Below are positions 49,927 through 58,800 of a stretch of DNA of 64,000 nt, in pieces (position 1 is the stretch's first letter; every line of letters begins with the position of its first letter). The translations under genes and the position numbers were made by a program. Source of the DNA: Lachnospiraceae bacterium (GTDB taxonomy: Bacteria; Bacillota; Clostridia; Lachnospirales; Anaerotignaceae). Where the stretch lies: positions 43,917-107,916 of the forward strand of contig CAJTKM010000009.1 in assembly GCA_910576545.1 (NCBI GenBank). Direction: 5' to 3'. The notes beneath the pieces are model-generated. The model saw only the letters and a list, made by a program, of their open reading frames with translations, ran no database searches and was not told the origin of the DNA.

Positions 49927-50886
49927 ATGATTTATTCTAGCGGCAGCAAAATCAAGATTTTTGCCTGCAATTCAAACCGTTCCCTGGCGGAAGCCATTGC
50001 GAAAAAAGTTGGCTTGGAGCTGGGGGATGCAGTAGTCCAGAAATTCAGCGATGGGGAGATTTCTGTCCAGATTAATGAAACAATCCGCGGCGCAGATGTT
50101 TACATTATTCAGTCCACGTCTTACCCTGTCAATGATAACCTGATGGAACTGCTGATAATGATTGACGCGATGAAACGCGCATCTGCAGCGCGGATTACAG
50201 CTGTCATGCCGTATTATGGCTACGCAAGGCAGGACCGCAAGGCGCGCGCGCGCGATCCCATCAGTGCGAAGCTGGTGGCAAACCTGCTGACGAGTGCGGG
50301 TGCGAACCGCGTGCTGACAATGGATTTGCACTGTGCGCAGATTCAGGGCTTTTTTGATATCCCTGTGGATAATCTTGTGGGCAATCCTCTGCTGACGGAT
50401 TACTATATCCAGAAATATGGTGATTCCCTGAATGACTTCGTGGCGGTTTCTCCTGATTTGGGCAGCGTAGGCCGGACAAGACAGTTTGCGGAAAAGCTGA
50501 ATATTCCCCTTGCGATTATTGACAAACGCCGCCCCAGACCGAATGTCAGCGAGATTACGAATATTATCGGCGATGTGGCAGGCAAAAAGGTCGTTTTGGT
50601 GGATGACATGATTGATACGGCAGGCACGATTACCAACGCCGCAAACGCACTCAAGGAGCGCGGCGCGGTTGAGGTGGATGCGTGCTGTACGCATGCTGTT
50701 CTGAGCGGACCGGCGATTAAGCGGATTGAGGATTCTGCGATTACAGAACTGCTGGTATTGGATACCATTGAGCTGCCGGAAGAAAAGAAGATTGCGAAAA
50801 TCACTTCCGTTTCTGTGGAGGAGATTTTTGCGAATGCGATCAAGTGCATTCATGACGGTACTTCCATTTCTCAGCTTTTTGACTAA
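49927..50886 (+). CDS. prs: Ribose-phosphate pyrophosphokinase
   Basis: 319 aa, the standard length. The ATG at 49927 follows TAGGGGG. Marks: [21 protein letters not shown] at the start, the ATP/Mg motif [18 protein letters not shown] near residue 129, and the PRPP loop [14 protein letters not shown] near residue 217. It makes PRPP from ribose 5-phosphate and ATP for purine, pyrimidine, His and Trp synthesis. It is monocistronic with its own promoter and terminator. Confidence 0.97.
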   Translation: MIYSSGSKIKIFACNSNRSLAEAIAKKVGLELGDAVVQKFSDGEISVQINETIRGADVYIIQSTSYPVNDNLMELLIMIDAMKRASAARITAVMPYYGYARQDRKARARDPISAKLVANLLTSAGANRVLTMDLHCAQIQGFFDIPVDNLVGNPLLTDYYIQKYGDSLNDFVAVSPDLGSVGRTRQFAEKLNIPLAIIDKRRPRPNVSEITNIIGDVAGKKVVLVDDMIDTAGTITNAANALKERGAVEVDACCTHAVLSGPAIKRIEDSAITELLVLDTIELPEEKKIAKITSVSVEEIFANAIKCIHDGTSISQLFD

Positions 50887-50910
50887 AAATTTCATGCGGC
50901 ATTATGCAGG

Positions 50911-50946
50911 AAAGGGAATCCTTTGGAATAGGGATTCCCCTTTTTA
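50911..50946 (+). terminator. Terminator of prs
   Basis: AAAGGGAATCC / GGATTCCCCTTTTT stem with a 10-base loop and a T run. Confidence 0.85.
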
Positions 50947-51016
50947 TGGGAAAAAAGCCATGTTTTTGGCTTTTTTCAGGCGGCTGCTCCAGGCTGGAAA
51001 TATACGGAAAAAAGTC

Positions 51017-51032
51017 TTGTCAAATTTAACAA
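51017..51032. promoter_or_regulatory. Near-perfect 16-bp palindrome upstream of the dehydrogenase promoter
   Basis: TTGTCAAATTTAACAA has only one mismatched pair and lies 16 bases before the -35. It recalls Rex sites (TTGTTAA-N4-TTAACAA) but with a shorter centre. Confidence 0.35.
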
Positions 51033-51048
51033 TTTTGCGGAAATATGG

Positions 51049-51077
51049 TTGACAAAATCGGTGAAATATATTATATT
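51049..51077 (+). promoter_or_regulatory. Promoter of the D-2-hydroxyacid dehydrogenase
   Basis: Consensus -35 TTGACA (51049-51054), 17-base spacer, -10 TATATT (51072-51077), with a 118-base leader. The rest of the 309-bp gap holds the prs terminator and the palindrome. Confidence 0.75.
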
Positions 51078-51195
51078 GTTAAAAGTAAGACAAACAGAAA
51101 GAGAAAATTTCCCTATTTTTCGGGAGAGTCTTTTCTGCTTGCTATCAAATTTTACTATCCCACTTATCAATTATATTTTTTAGGAGGAGATACCG

Positions 51196-52176
51196 ATGAA
51201 AATTGCGTTCTTTGACACCAAATCTTACTGGAAAGACAGCTTTGAGCCCATGGCAAAAAAATATGGCTATGAAATTACATTCTTTAACGAAAGGCTGACA
51301 CCCGCTACTGCACATCTGGCAGCTGGTCATGACGCAACATGCTCTTTCGTAAATGATGAAGTTCCCGCTGAGGTTATCCGCGAACTGAAGAACCTGGGCA
51401 TCAAAGTTCTTCTTCTGCGCTGCGCAGGCTTTGACAGCGTTGATTTGGAAGTTGCGAAGGAATGCGGTCTGCCCGTTCTGAGAGTACCTGCATACTCCCC
51501 TGAATCCGTTGCAGAACAGGGTGCGGCTCTGCTGATGGCAGTAAACAGAAAGCCTCATCTTTCCTATGAAAGAACAACAAAATTCAACTTCGACATCGCT
51601 GGTCTGGAAGGCATTGCCCTGGTTGGCAAGACAGCAGGCGTTATCGGCACAGGCAAAATCGGCCTTTGCATGATTAACATTCTGAAGGGCTTCGGCATGA
51701 AGATTATTGCTTACGATGCATTCCCCAACCCGAATTTGGATCTGGAATACGTAACGCTGGATGAGCTGTATGCACAGTCTGACGTTATCTCCATCCACTG
51801 CCCTCTGATGCCCGCTACAAGACATATGATTGACAAAGACGCGATCGCAAAGATGAAAGACGGCGTTATCTTCATTAACGTAGCACGCGGCGGCCTGGTT
51901 GATTCCGAGGCTCTGGCTGATGCTGTTGAGGCTGGCAAGTTCCGTGGTGTTGGTATGGACGTTTGCGAGAAAGAACATGAATACTTCTTCGAAGACAGAA
52001 GCAATCTCACAGACCATGACCCTATCCTGAAAAGGTTGCTGGCAAGCGACAAGGTTGTTATTTCCGGTCACCAGGCATTCCTGACAGTAGAAGCTCTGGA
52101 TTCTATGGCTGAAACAACAATGAACAACGCAAAGGCTTTCCTGGAAGGCGCAGAGCTTGTTAACGAAGTAAAATAA
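51196..52176 (+). CDS. D-2-hydroxyacid dehydrogenase (D-lactate / D-2-hydroxyisocaproate type)
   Basis: 326 aa. The ATG at 51196 follows AGGAGGAG. NAD domain motif GVIGTGKIGLCMI near residue 150, catalytic Arg in NVARGGLVD near residue 235, Glu in GMDVCEKE near 262 and His in ISGHQAFLT near 295; these three form the active site. LRCAGFDSVDLEVAKE is typical of the LdhA/HicD branch. It reduces a 2-oxoacid to a D-2-hydroxy acid with NADH. Codon use is strongly biased and the promoter is strong, so expression is probably high, as for fermentation enzymes. Confidence 0.93.
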   Translation: MKIAFFDTKSYWKDSFEPMAKKYGYEITFFNERLTPATAHLAAGHDATCSFVNDEVPAEVIRELKNLGIKVLLLRCAGFDSVDLEVAKECGLPVLRVPAYSPESVAEQGAALLMAVNRKPHLSYERTTKFNFDIAGLEGIALVGKTAGVIGTGKIGLCMINILKGFGMKIIAYDAFPNPNLDLEYVTLDELYAQSDVISIHCPLMPATRHMIDKDAIAKMKDGVIFINVARGGLVDSEALADAVEAGKFRGVGMDVCEKEHEYFFEDRSNLTDHDPILKRLLASDKVVISGHQAFLTVEALDSMAETTMNNAKAFLEGAELVNEVK

Positions 52177-52194
52177 TTTGAAATAAGGCATTTC

Positions 52195-52226
52195 AGCGGG
52201 TGCGCAGGCATCCGCTTTTGCTTTTT
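52195..52226 (+). terminator. Terminator of the dehydrogenase gene
   Basis: AGCGGGTGC / GCATCCGCT stem (one wobble) with a 4-base loop, then TTTGCTTTTT. Confidence 0.85.
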
Positions 52227-52244
52227 ATGAAGGGGTCAGGGAAT

Positions 52245-52481
52245 GTGGATACTGTGAATATTGTATCAGAATTTACGAGAAAAATTCTTTCAAAACTGGC
52301 GGGCCAGCTGCTGCGGAAAAATCTGGGCTGTGAGATTGGTGTGCAGCTGAACAGCATAAATGTTACGATTTGCGATGGGAAAGCACATATCCATCTGGAT
52401 GCGGATGCGGAAATTGAGAAAGAAGAACTCCAGAGGCTGATTAAAAACCAGTTTGGCTTGGATGAAAAGGATCTGGGATAA
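52245..52481 (+). CDS. Small conserved hypothetical protein
   Basis: 78 aa from a GTG at 52245 (GTCAGGGA upstream); earlier in-frame codons fall in the terminator of the previous gene. The sequence (ILSKLAGQLLRKNLGCEIGVQLNSINVTICDGKAHIHLDADAEI...) is alpha then beta. It may be a small membrane- or surface-associated protein of the kind found in many Clostridia, but I cannot name it. It precedes the second cyclase gene by 60 bp. Confidence 0.5.
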   Translation: MDTVNIVSEFTRKILSKLAGQLLRKNLGCEIGVQLNSINVTICDGKAHIHLDADAEIEKEELQRLIKNQFGLDEKDLG

Positions 52482-52541
52482 TGTGGCAGCATACAGGGCT
52501 GTCTGGAGTGGGAACGGACGAAGCAAAGGGAGGGATCTTGC

Positions 52542-53189
52542 ATGAAAGTCATTGACCTGACACATACGATTCAGGAGGGTATGCCGGTTTATCCGGGAAC
52601 AGAGCCTCCTGTTTTTGAACCGGCGAACAGCTACGAAATAGACGGCTTCAGGGAAACAAGGATTTCGATGTTTACGCATACTGGAACACATATTGACCCG
52701 CCTGCGCATTTGTTTGCGGGACGGACAACGCTGGACAGCTTCCCGCCGGAACAGTTCATAGGGCGTGCGCTGGTGATAGACTGCCGGGAATTGGCGGAAG
52801 GGGACGCCATTACGCTGGGGCATATCCGGAAATATGGCGAGTTGGCGGAAACGGCGGATTTCCTGCTTTTTTATACCGGCTGGGATGCAAGATGGGGGAC
52901 GGATGCGTATTTTGGGGATTACCCCTGTCTGGATATGGAGGCGTTGGAATATGTGATTCGGGGAGATTATAAAGGGATCGGGTTTGACGTGATAGGGCTT
53001 GACCCGATTGCGGATACTGACCTGACAAGGCATAAAAAGCTGTTTGCAGAAAAGGACATCGTAAATATTGAGAACTTGAAAAACCTCGGGCAGTGCGGGG
53101 AGGGGCTGTTCTGGTTCTCCTGTTTCCCGCTGAAAACGGCGGATTCGGATGGTTCACCCGTCCGTGCGGTGGCATGGTTTATGCCTTGA
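52542..53189 (+). CDS. Cyclase-family (kynurenine formamidase-like) hydrolase, copy 2
   Basis: 215 aa, the same length as the gene at 40973 and clearly its paralogue: KVIDLTHTIQEGMPVYPGTEPP at the start, HTGTHIDPPAHLF near residue 48, GFDVIGLDP near 145, ending SDGSPVRAVAWF. The metal-binding H-x-G-T-H-x-D is intact. The ATG at 52542 follows GGAGGGA. Its role is as unclear as that of copy 1; the two may act on the same amino-acid derivative. This copy is GC-richer than copy 1. Confidence 0.85.
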   Translation: MKVIDLTHTIQEGMPVYPGTEPPVFEPANSYEIDGFRETRISMFTHTGTHIDPPAHLFAGRTTLDSFPPEQFIGRALVIDCRELAEGDAITLGHIRKYGELAETADFLLFYTGWDARWGTDAYFGDYPCLDMEALEYVIRGDYKGIGFDVIGLDPIADTDLTRHKKLFAEKDIVNIENLKNLGQCGEGLFWFSCFPLKTADSDGSPVRAVAWFMP

Positions 53190-53206
53190 GAGGGATTACC
53201 GGAAGG

Positions 53207-53236
53207 AAAAAAAGGCGGGACAGGCCCGCCTTTTTT
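53207..53236. terminator. Bidirectional terminator
   Basis: AAAAAAAGGCGGG-ACAGG-CCCGCCTTTTTT, perfect 12-bp stem with A and T tracts. It can serve the cyclase gene and the collagen-like gene on the other strand. Confidence 0.9.
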
Positions 53237-53242
53237 GCTGCT

Positions 53243-53860
53243 TTAATTTAGTTTTTTTACAGAAAGGGAGGCATTTGTGCCATCATCTAGCGTTACGGTG
53301 CCGCCATTGCCGGAAGTGATTGCCAAATCAAGAACATCATTCGCGGCCAGAGCAGTAATGACACTGCCGCTGAAGAATGTCTGTTCGTTTCCTGTCACCC
53401 TGCGGGTGACGGTCGCTTCAGGAAGGCTGGTGTTGTTCCTCCGGACGGATACGGCGATGTCGCCGGTAGCAGCAGGGTCGACCGAGGTAAAGAAATCAAT
53501 TTCGTAGTTGCCCGGTTCTGTGATTGTGATGCTGTTTGCCGGGGCATTGGTTATGCCAAGGGCAGGCATTGCCGTTGCCAGCGGGATTTGTTCAGGCGTA
53601 TCAGCCGTCAGGGTCAGTGTTTGTGCTGTGGCGTTGTATGCGCCTCCAAATGCGGAAAGACCGTTTGCGGGACCTGTGGGGCCGGCAGGACCGGTAGGAC
53701 CGGTAGGGCCGACAGCCCCGGCAGGACCTTCGGGACCGGTAGGGCCGACAGCTCCGGCAGGACCTTCAGGACCGGTAGGGCCGACAGTCCCCGCAGGACC
53801 TTCAGGCCCAGTAGGGCCGACAGCCCCCGCAGGACCTTCAGGACCGGTTGAAGCAATCAT
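53243..53860 (-). pseudogene. Collagen-like repeat protein, 5' end missing
   Basis: 205 codons from the ATG at 53860. Residues 6-65 are Gly-Pro-x triplets in 12-residue units ([12 protein letters not shown]). Residues 67-205 form a beta-rich domain ([22 protein letters not shown] ... LSVKKLN) like the C-terminal trimer heads of BclA-type spore or surface collagens. The open frame is cut off: TAA lies directly before the ATG, no ribosome binding site exists, and the sequence upstream changes to mobile-element DNA. I infer that the original gene was longer and lost its start to the insertion. Confidence 0.65.
53666..53845 (-). repeat. 36-bp tandem repeats coding for collagen triplets
   Basis: Four near-identical 36-bp units plus a partial, each encoding [12 protein letters not shown] or a one-residue variant. 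Prone to slippage. Confidence 0.85.
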
Positions 53861-53929
53861 TTATGCACAATCTGTGAAAACGTTGAAAACAAAGGGTTTT
53901 TAGGAATTATGACATCTATAATCACGAGT

Positions 53930-53967
53930 AAAAAGCCATTCTATAAATGATAGAGTGGCTTTTTTTG
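53930..53967. terminator. Hairpin with T tract before parA
   Basis: AAAAAGCCATTCTAT / ATAGAGTGGCTTTTTTT, 15-bp stem with one wobble pair and a 5-base loop, 14 bases before the TTG start. It can insulate the element from outside transcription or act as an attenuator. A TATAAT at 53917-53922 precedes it without a clear -35. Confidence 0.7.
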
Positions 53968-53981
53968 AGGGAGGGAAAAGT

Positions 53982-54797
53982 TTGAAAGTCATAGCTTTAG
54001 CAAACCAAAAGGGCGGTGTCGGGAAATCGACTACTGCCATAAACTTAGGCGTAGGGCTTGCGAGGTCTGGCAAAAAAGTTTTGCTGATTGACGCTGATTC
54101 GCAAGGAAACCTTACAACAATGCTGGGAATCAGGCAGCCGGACGAATTATCTGCCACACTTGCCACAAATCTGGAAAAAATCATAATGGACAAGCCGCTG
54201 GGCAGGGCGGAAGGAATACTGCGCTGTGAGGAAGGAGTGGACTTGCTCCCGTCCAACATTGAACTTTCTGCAACAGAGGTAAACCTTGTAAACACCATGA
54301 GCAGGGAAACGGTGCTGAAAACTTATCTGAAGGAAATCAGGGGCGGCTACGATTATATACTGATTGACTGTATGCCTTCGCTGGGTATGCTGACGCTGAA
54401 CGCACTGACAGCGGCGGATAGCGTTATTATCCCCGTACAGTCACATTACCTTTCTGCGAAAGGCTTGGAACATCTTTTGAAAACAGTGCGGAAGGTGCAG
54501 CGGCAGCTTAACCCAAAACTGCGGATTGAAGGAATACTGCTGACAATGACGCAGAGCAGGACGAACTTTTCAAAGGAGATCGGAGAGCTTTTGCGGGAAA
54601 CCTACGGCGGAAATATCCGCATTTTTCAGTCAGAAATCCCCTTCTCTATCAAGGGTGCAGAAATGAGCGCATACGGCAAAAGTATTTTTTCCTTTGAACC
54701 AAGAGGAAAGATTGCGGCGGCCTATGAAAATTTCACAAGGGAGGTGATGGAGGTTGAGCGGCAACGGAAAAAAGCTGGAACTGACATCGTTCGATGA
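53982..54797 (+). CDS. parA: ParA/Soj-type partition ATPase
   Basis: 271 aa from a TTG at 53982 (GGGAGGG 5-8 bases upstream); the frame runs further up but into the hairpin. Deviant Walker A: ANQKGGVGKSTTAINLG at residues 7-23. Walker B-type DYILIDCMPSLGMLTLNAL near residue 118. It is a deviant-Walker ATPase that segregates or stabilises the circular form of the element after excision. It overlaps parB by 44 bases in another frame. Confidence 0.92.
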   Translation: MKVIALANQKGGVGKSTTAINLGVGLARSGKKVLLIDADSQGNLTTMLGIRQPDELSATLATNLEKIIMDKPLGRAEGILRCEEGVDLLPSNIELSATEVNLVNTMSRETVLKTYLKEIRGGYDYILIDCMPSLGMLTLNALTAADSVIIPVQSHYLSAKGLEHLLKTVRKVQRQLNPKLRIEGILLTMTQSRTNFSKEIGELLRETYGGNIRIFQSEIPFSIKGAEMSAYGKSIFSFEPRGKIAAAYENFTREVMEVERQRKKAGTDIVR

Positions 54798-55692
54798 TAT
54801 TTTCAGAAGCGAGGAAACGCGGCAGGAGGAACGCTTGGAACGGGTGCAGATGATAGCGGTTGAGGAAATGGACGATTTCCCAAACCACCCTTTTAAGGTC
54901 TGCAATGATGAGAAAATGCAGGATACCATAGAAAGCATACGGGAAAACGGCGTGCTTGTCCCTGCTATTGTCCGCCCAAAGGAAAATGGGCGGTTTGAAA
55001 TCGTGGCAGGGCATCGGCGGCGGTTTGCGTGTGCGGCGGCGGGCATTGCGGAAATGCCAGCAATCGTAAGGGATATGACGGACGATGAAGCCATAATCAT
55101 TATGGTTGACAGCAATCTGCAAAGGGAAACGATATTGCCATCAGAAAAGGCGTTTGCTTATAAAATGAAGCTGGACGCAATGAAAAGACGGGCAGGCAGA
55201 CCACAAAAAAATAATTCGTGCCAAGTTGGCACACATTTATTAGGGCAACGCTCAGACCAAATTATGTCAAAGGAAGTAAATGAGAGCGCAAGGACAATTC
55301 AACGCTATATCCGTCTGACAGAACTCATTCCCGACATTCTGGAAATGGTTGATGCAAAGGACATTTCATTCAATGCCGGAGTTGAGGTGTCCTATCTGAA
55401 AAAGGAAGAACAACAGCAGCTGATGGAGATCATGGAGTATGACGAGTGTGTCCCTTCCCTCAGCCAAGCACAGAGATTAAAGAAATCCAGTGCGGAAAAC
55501 AGGCTGACAAAGGAAGTCATTGCCGAAATCATGAGCGAGGACAGGGCAACCGACATCAAGCTGACGATTGGCAGCAGCAAGATAAAGAAATACTTTCCAA
55601 AAGAATACACGCCGAAGCAGATGGAACAGGTTATTTTGCAGTTGCTGGATAAATGGAGCAGGAAAAGACAGCAGGACGAAATGCAGAGATGA
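54754..55692 (+). CDS. parB: ParB/Spo0J-type partition protein
   Basis: 312 aa from a TTG at 54754 with GGAGG directly before it and GGGAGGTGATGG slightly upstream. ParB N-domain: FKVCNDEKMQDTIESIRENGVLVPAIVRPKE (residues 49-80), then the conserved IVAGHRRRFACAAAG (box II, CTP/nucleotide site). Helix-turn-helix near residues 165-200 (NESARTIQRYIRLTELIPD). It binds the element's centromere-like site and works with ParA. The 190 bp after it contain a direct repeat and an AT-rich stretch. Confidence 0.92.
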   Translation: MSGNGKKLELTSFDDIFRSEETRQEERLERVQMIAVEEMDDFPNHPFKVCNDEKMQDTIESIRENGVLVPAIVRPKENGRFEIVAGHRRRFACAAAGIAEMPAIVRDMTDDEAIIIMVDSNLQRETILPSEKAFAYKMKLDAMKRRAGRPQKNNSCQVGTHLLGQRSDQIMSKEVNESARTIQRYIRLTELIPDILEMVDAKDISFNAGVEVSYLKKEEQQQLMEIMEYDECVPSLSQAQRLKKSSAENRLTKEVIAEIMSEDRATDIKLTIGSSKIKKYFPKEYTPKQMEQVILQLLDKWSRKRQQDEMQR

Positions 55693-55833
55693 ACATGACA
55701 GCAAATCAGGCAGATAGAAGTATCTGTTCTTTTTATGCCCTTTTCAGGATTCTTTATATGTAAGATTCTTTTATATTATAAAAATACCTGCCGAAAAAAA
55801 GAAATACCGGAGTATAGGGAAATATATCTTTTC

Positions 55834-55861
55834 TTCGGGAGGTATGTTTTTTCGGGAGGTA
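55834..55861 (+). repeat. Direct repeat before the giant gene
   Basis: TTCGGGAGGTA occurs at 55834-55844 and again at 55851-55861, 17 bases apart. Both copies contain GGGAGG, so they may be spare ribosome binding sites or a small iteron. Confidence 0.5.
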
Positions 55862-55883
55862 ATTGACAGAAGGAGGTGAGCGC

Positions 55884-58800
55884 GTGGCGGGAAAATATCA
55901 GGAAATACATGAATTGTTCCGGTCGGAAATGGAGCAGTTATCCGCAAAAGAGGAAAACTGGACTGCTTTTCTGGATACGGCGTGCAGATTTTACAAATAC
56001 CCGTTTCCAGACCAGATTTTAATACATGCCCAAAGACCACATGCCACAGCCTGTGCCAGCTTTGACGTGTGGAACAGCAAACTGCGCAGATATATCAACA
56101 GGGGTGCGAAGGGTGTTGCTCTGATTGATGACAGCGGCGGCTGGCCAAGACTGCGCTATGTGTTCGACATTGCGGACACCCATGCGGCAAAGGGTGTGCC
56201 GGAACCATATATCTGGCAGTACCAGCCGCAGTTTGAGCCGGAAGTCCGTGAAGCAATGGCGGCGAACCTTGGCGAAGTGGAAGAAGCCGGAACGGAGGAC
56301 TTTACAGAATTTCTGAAAAATACTACGTTTGCGGCAGTCGAGGACAACATTGTGGATTATATGGAGCATTTTCTGACAATGGAGATTGGCGGGGAATGGC
56401 AGATACCAGAGGAGAGCAGACGGGTATTTTTTCAATATCTGGTATGGGAAAGCGTATTGTATATGACCCAGCGGCGGCTCGGTATAGAGCCGGACATGGG
56501 CGTAATGAAAGACCTTGACCTGATAAGGCTATTTGACACGCCGGAGTTGATTACCCAAGTCGGAACAGCAGTCAGCGACATTTCCGAAATGGTACTGCGG
56601 CAGGCAGAACGCGCGGTGAAGCAGCGGGAAAATCCGCATATCTTCGATTACCGCGCATTTTTTGCAAAAACCGCAGAAAACGTGCATAATGAAGAAAAGG
56701 AAACAAAAGCACAGAGCCATACGGAAAGGGGCGGGAGCCATGAAGATCACATACAGTCAGAACGGGGAACACCTGATACCGGACATTCAGATGAGCCAGC
56801 CGGAACAGCCCATCGGGAAATACGGGCTGATGCGGAAAACATTCCTCAAGGAACACCGCAGGGCGCAGTACAATACCCTGCTGATGACAGGAAAGCTGGA
56901 GAAACACCTGCTGGAAATCGACAGGGAGGCAAGGCGACAGGTCGAAGCCATGATGAAGGAACTCAGAAAACAGACGCCGGAGCCGGACAAGGACAAAAAT
57001 CCTCTGGAATGGGTACAGTACCAGAACAGCTTGCGCTTGACAGCAGAGGAACTGGCAATGCCAATGATAACAGAATAACGGAGAAGGAAAAAGCGGAAGA
57101 TGGGAAATCCTCCGCTTTTTCTGTTTCCGGAGAAAAAATGAAGTTGTCCCCTCCCCCTGTCAAGCCTGTCCCTAAGCCGGAAAATGCGGAAACAGCAGGA
57201 CAGGAACCCATAGATGCAGATTCCCTGTTAGGACAGGAACTGCAAATCAGCGGCAGGCGGTTTGTGGTTGAGGAAATCACAGGCACATCGGTATCCTTGC
57301 GGGATACTACATTTCAGAAAGGCACAGGCTTTCCTATTTTTCGTACAGAAAGCATTTCATTTGTCAGGAACATACTGCGGACACAGAAACGAGGACAGCC
57401 CGCAGAGCCGAAAAAACTGGAAACTCTGTCGAAAGAAAAAGATGCTGTGAAGCCTGTAAATTTCCGCATTACAGACGAGCAGCTGGGTGAAGGCGGCGCG
57501 AAAACGAAGGCGCAGAACAATATCGCGGCCTTGGAACTGCTCAGGCAGTTAGAAGCCGAGGGCAGGAACGCCGCGCCGGAGGAACAGGAGATTTTATCCC
57601 ATTTTGTCAGTTGGGGCGGCATCCCGCAGATATTCGACCAGCACAACACAGACTGGACAAAGGAATACCGGCAGCTAAAAGAGCTGCTGACAGATGAAGA
57701 ATACGCCAAGGCGCGGGAGGCTACGCTGACCGCCTTTTATACTACACCGCTTGTTTGCCGCAGTATTTACAAGGCATTGGAAAACATGGGTTTCCGTACA
57801 GGGAACATACTGGAGCCATCTATGGGCGCAGGAAACTTTTTCGGCACACTTCCGGAAAGCATGAAGAACAGCCGCCTTTACGGTGTGGAACTGGACAACG
57901 TAACGGGGCGTATTGCGCAAAAACTGTACCCTCATGCGGATATAAAGGTTTGCGGCTATGAGGACGCGCAGTTTCCCGACAGTTTTTTCGATGTGGCAGT
58001 CGGCAACGTCCCTTTCGGGAATTTCAGCGTCTATGATGAACGGTACAACAAGTACAACTTCCGTATTCATGATTACTTTTTCGTAAAGACGCTGGACAAG
58101 GTACGGGCAGGCGGCGTTGTGGCGTTTGTGACTTCAAAGGGGACGATGGACAAGAAAGACCCTTCTGTCAGGAAATACCTTGCGGAACGCGCGGAACTTC
58201 TGGGCGCGATACGCCTGCCGATGACAGCGTTTTTTGCAAATGCCAACACCAAAGTAACAACGGATATTTTGTTTTTCCAGAAACGGGAACGGCAGCTTGC
58301 AGGCGCATCTCCGGAATGGGTGGAGTTAGGAGAAACCGCCGAGGGCGTGCCTGTCAACCGCTATTTTCTGGAACACCCTGAGATGATTTTAGGACGTATG
58401 GCTTTCAACAAATCCATGTATGGGAATGCCATGGAAACCGCATGTGAGCCATTCTTAGACAGGCCGCTGGAGAAACTGCTGGAAACGGCAGTCGAGAATA
58501 TCAGGGGCACGATACCACAGCCGGAGGTTGCCTTTGACATAGATGGAGCAAACGAAATGAAGATACTGCCTGCTGATCCCAATGTGCGGAATTTCAGTTT
58601 CACCATTTCAGACGGGAAAATCTATTTTCGGGAAAACAGCGTCATGCACGGTGTTGCAATGAGTGAAACGGCGGAACAGCGTATCAAGGGAATGATCGAA
58701 CTGCGGGACTGTGTGAGGGAGCTAATCGCGGCACAGCTTGATAACTGTTCCGATAGTACGCTGCACACAATCCAGCAAAAGTTAAATACGCTTTATGACA

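Noticed and set aside
53666..53845. Regular repeats that might be mistaken for a CRISPR array
   Set aside because: The units are contiguous 36-bp coding repeats without spacers.
53508..53903. Forward frame opposite the collagen-like gene rich in Gly/Pro/Val
   Set aside because: It is the reverse reading of GC-rich collagen repeats, which look open and repetitive on both strands.
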